A DNA stretch of 64,000 bases from Gracilimonas mengyeensis (GTDB lineage Bacteria; Bacteroidota; Rhodothermia; Balneolales; Balneolaceae): positions 62,001 through 126,000 of the forward strand of contig NZ_FXTP01000002.1 in NCBI RefSeq assembly GCF_900182705.1. Reading direction: 5' to 3'. The position numbers and the translations under genes are program-made. Below, one piece after another: positions 63,451 to 64,000 of this stretch; the stretch's first letter is position 1, and each line of letters starts with the position of its first letter. The notes under the pieces are model-generated. The model was given only the letters and a program-made list of their open reading frames with translations. It had not been told where the DNA came from and made no database searches.

Positions 63451-64000
63451 GAACCTGTTTTAGATTGATTTTCCTTGAAGCATGGAAGTTAAGAAATGTA
63501 GCGTAGAGATTAAGGGCGGGCAGCTGAATTTCTTTAAACTTGTAGTTGGAGGCTCGTTGTCACTCGTTGCGAACTTCTCGTTCGTAATGCCTTCCGGAAC
63601 CTCCGGTTCCAAATTGCTGGGGAGAGCATTTGAGGCATTGGCACCCTCCTTGTTCATTTTGGCTTGACCCAAAACGAACCAAAAACTCAAGAAAACTTGA
63701 ACTCCTCGTTTCGGGAAGAGGGTTTTTTCTTTTAGATGGTACGGGGCCGAAACTCGTCAAACAGAAAGTTTTCAAGGGGCTTTTGAGCGTTGTTACGCAG
63801 GGCTTTATTGAGAGAACACCCGTTACGTATTGTTTGCTCGTTTATCATATTCAGCAAATCGGGCGACTCCGTAGGAGTCACATGTTGGTAGCCCCGGGTA
63901 AGCCCGTTGGGATGTTTATTTGAGGAAATGCGCATGCCGGGCGCAACCCGGGGTGTTTAACAAGCAACGAAAAATTTTTGCCGCGATATTTCCAGAGGCA
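63451..64000. repeat. Gene-free end of window with REP-like hairpins
   Basis: About 550 bases without a convincing gene. GGAACC-TCC-GGTTCC (63596-63610) and GACTCC-GTA-GGAGTC (63865-63879) are perfect hairpins. The second is followed by GTTGGTAGCCCCGGGT, then a distant ACCCGGGGT (63946-63954) that can pair with it. TTTTGGCTTGACCCAAAACG near 63657-63676 and AAAATTTTTGCCGCG near 63970-63984 resemble words seen near 52000. The proS promoter must lie near 63451-63520. Confidence 0.6.

Noticed and set aside
63460-63690. 76-codon frame upstream of proS
   Set aside because: It lies in the promoter/repeat stretch and has no protein-like features. The overlapping frames on both strands are equally long.

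Overview
The window looks like a chromosomal segment of a moderate-GC marine or saline member of the Balneolota (Balneolaceae-like), close to the Bacteroidota/Rhodothermota. This is an inference. It rests on four secreted proteins ending in a type A (PNPFNP) sorting domain, TonB-dependent receptors of the large sugar type with an N-terminal carboxypeptidase-like domain, several tandem TonB proteins, many simple-sequence and hairpin repeats between genes, and the absence of SusD.

Layout. 1-4570: end of an unknown gene, two VOC-fold proteins, PEP carboxykinase and an M29 aminopeptidase followed by a 14-copy heptanucleotide repeat. 4781-43817: a long xylan/glucuronoxylan region. It holds three GH10 xylanases, a GH67 alpha-glucuronidase, two TonB-dependent receptors each followed by a paralogous beta-helix protein with a sorting signal, an 1101-residue repeat surface protein, an SGLT-type sodium symporter, a GPH-family transporter, xylose isomerase, xylulokinase, a LacI-family regulator, an SDR oxidoreductase and a secreted sugar-dehydrogenase-like protein. 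A PPIase-like lipoprotein with a membrane spermidine-synthase-like protein, and an amidase, sit within or at the edge of it. 44019-46160: a sulfur module (SQR, TusE/DsrC-like, DsrE2-like). 46272-55597: housekeeping and mixed genes (S45 acylase, CrtI-type desaturase, RlpA, tRNA-Thr, rhomboid, SerC, DUF1015, DUF1844-like, Nudix). 55694-57013: an intact IS110-family element. 57251-63450: three TonB paralogues, VanZ-like protein, NAD(P)H-hydrate repair enzyme and ProS.

How the genes fit together. Outer-membrane receptors and sorted surface proteins would capture xylan fragments, secreted or lipid-anchored GH10 enzymes and GH67 would trim them, the two transporters would import xylose or xylo-oligosaccharides, and XylA/XylB would feed the pentose phosphate pathway. 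Four of these promoters share one architecture: TGAGCAA-N25-TTGCTCA (38-39 bp overall) followed 36-37 bases after the start of the second arm by a TATAYTR box. That ties both receptors, xylBA and the SDR-GH67-GH10-GPH-GH10 operon into one predicted regulon.

The most striking object is the IS110-family element. Its 5' non-coding region folds into three consecutive hairpins. The second loop carries both halves of the element's own insertion site, and the third loop carries both ends of the element. This is the layout of a bridge RNA, and its guides can be read directly. The insertion site lies in the terminal repeat of a MITE-like dispersed repeat, of which other copies occur in this window.
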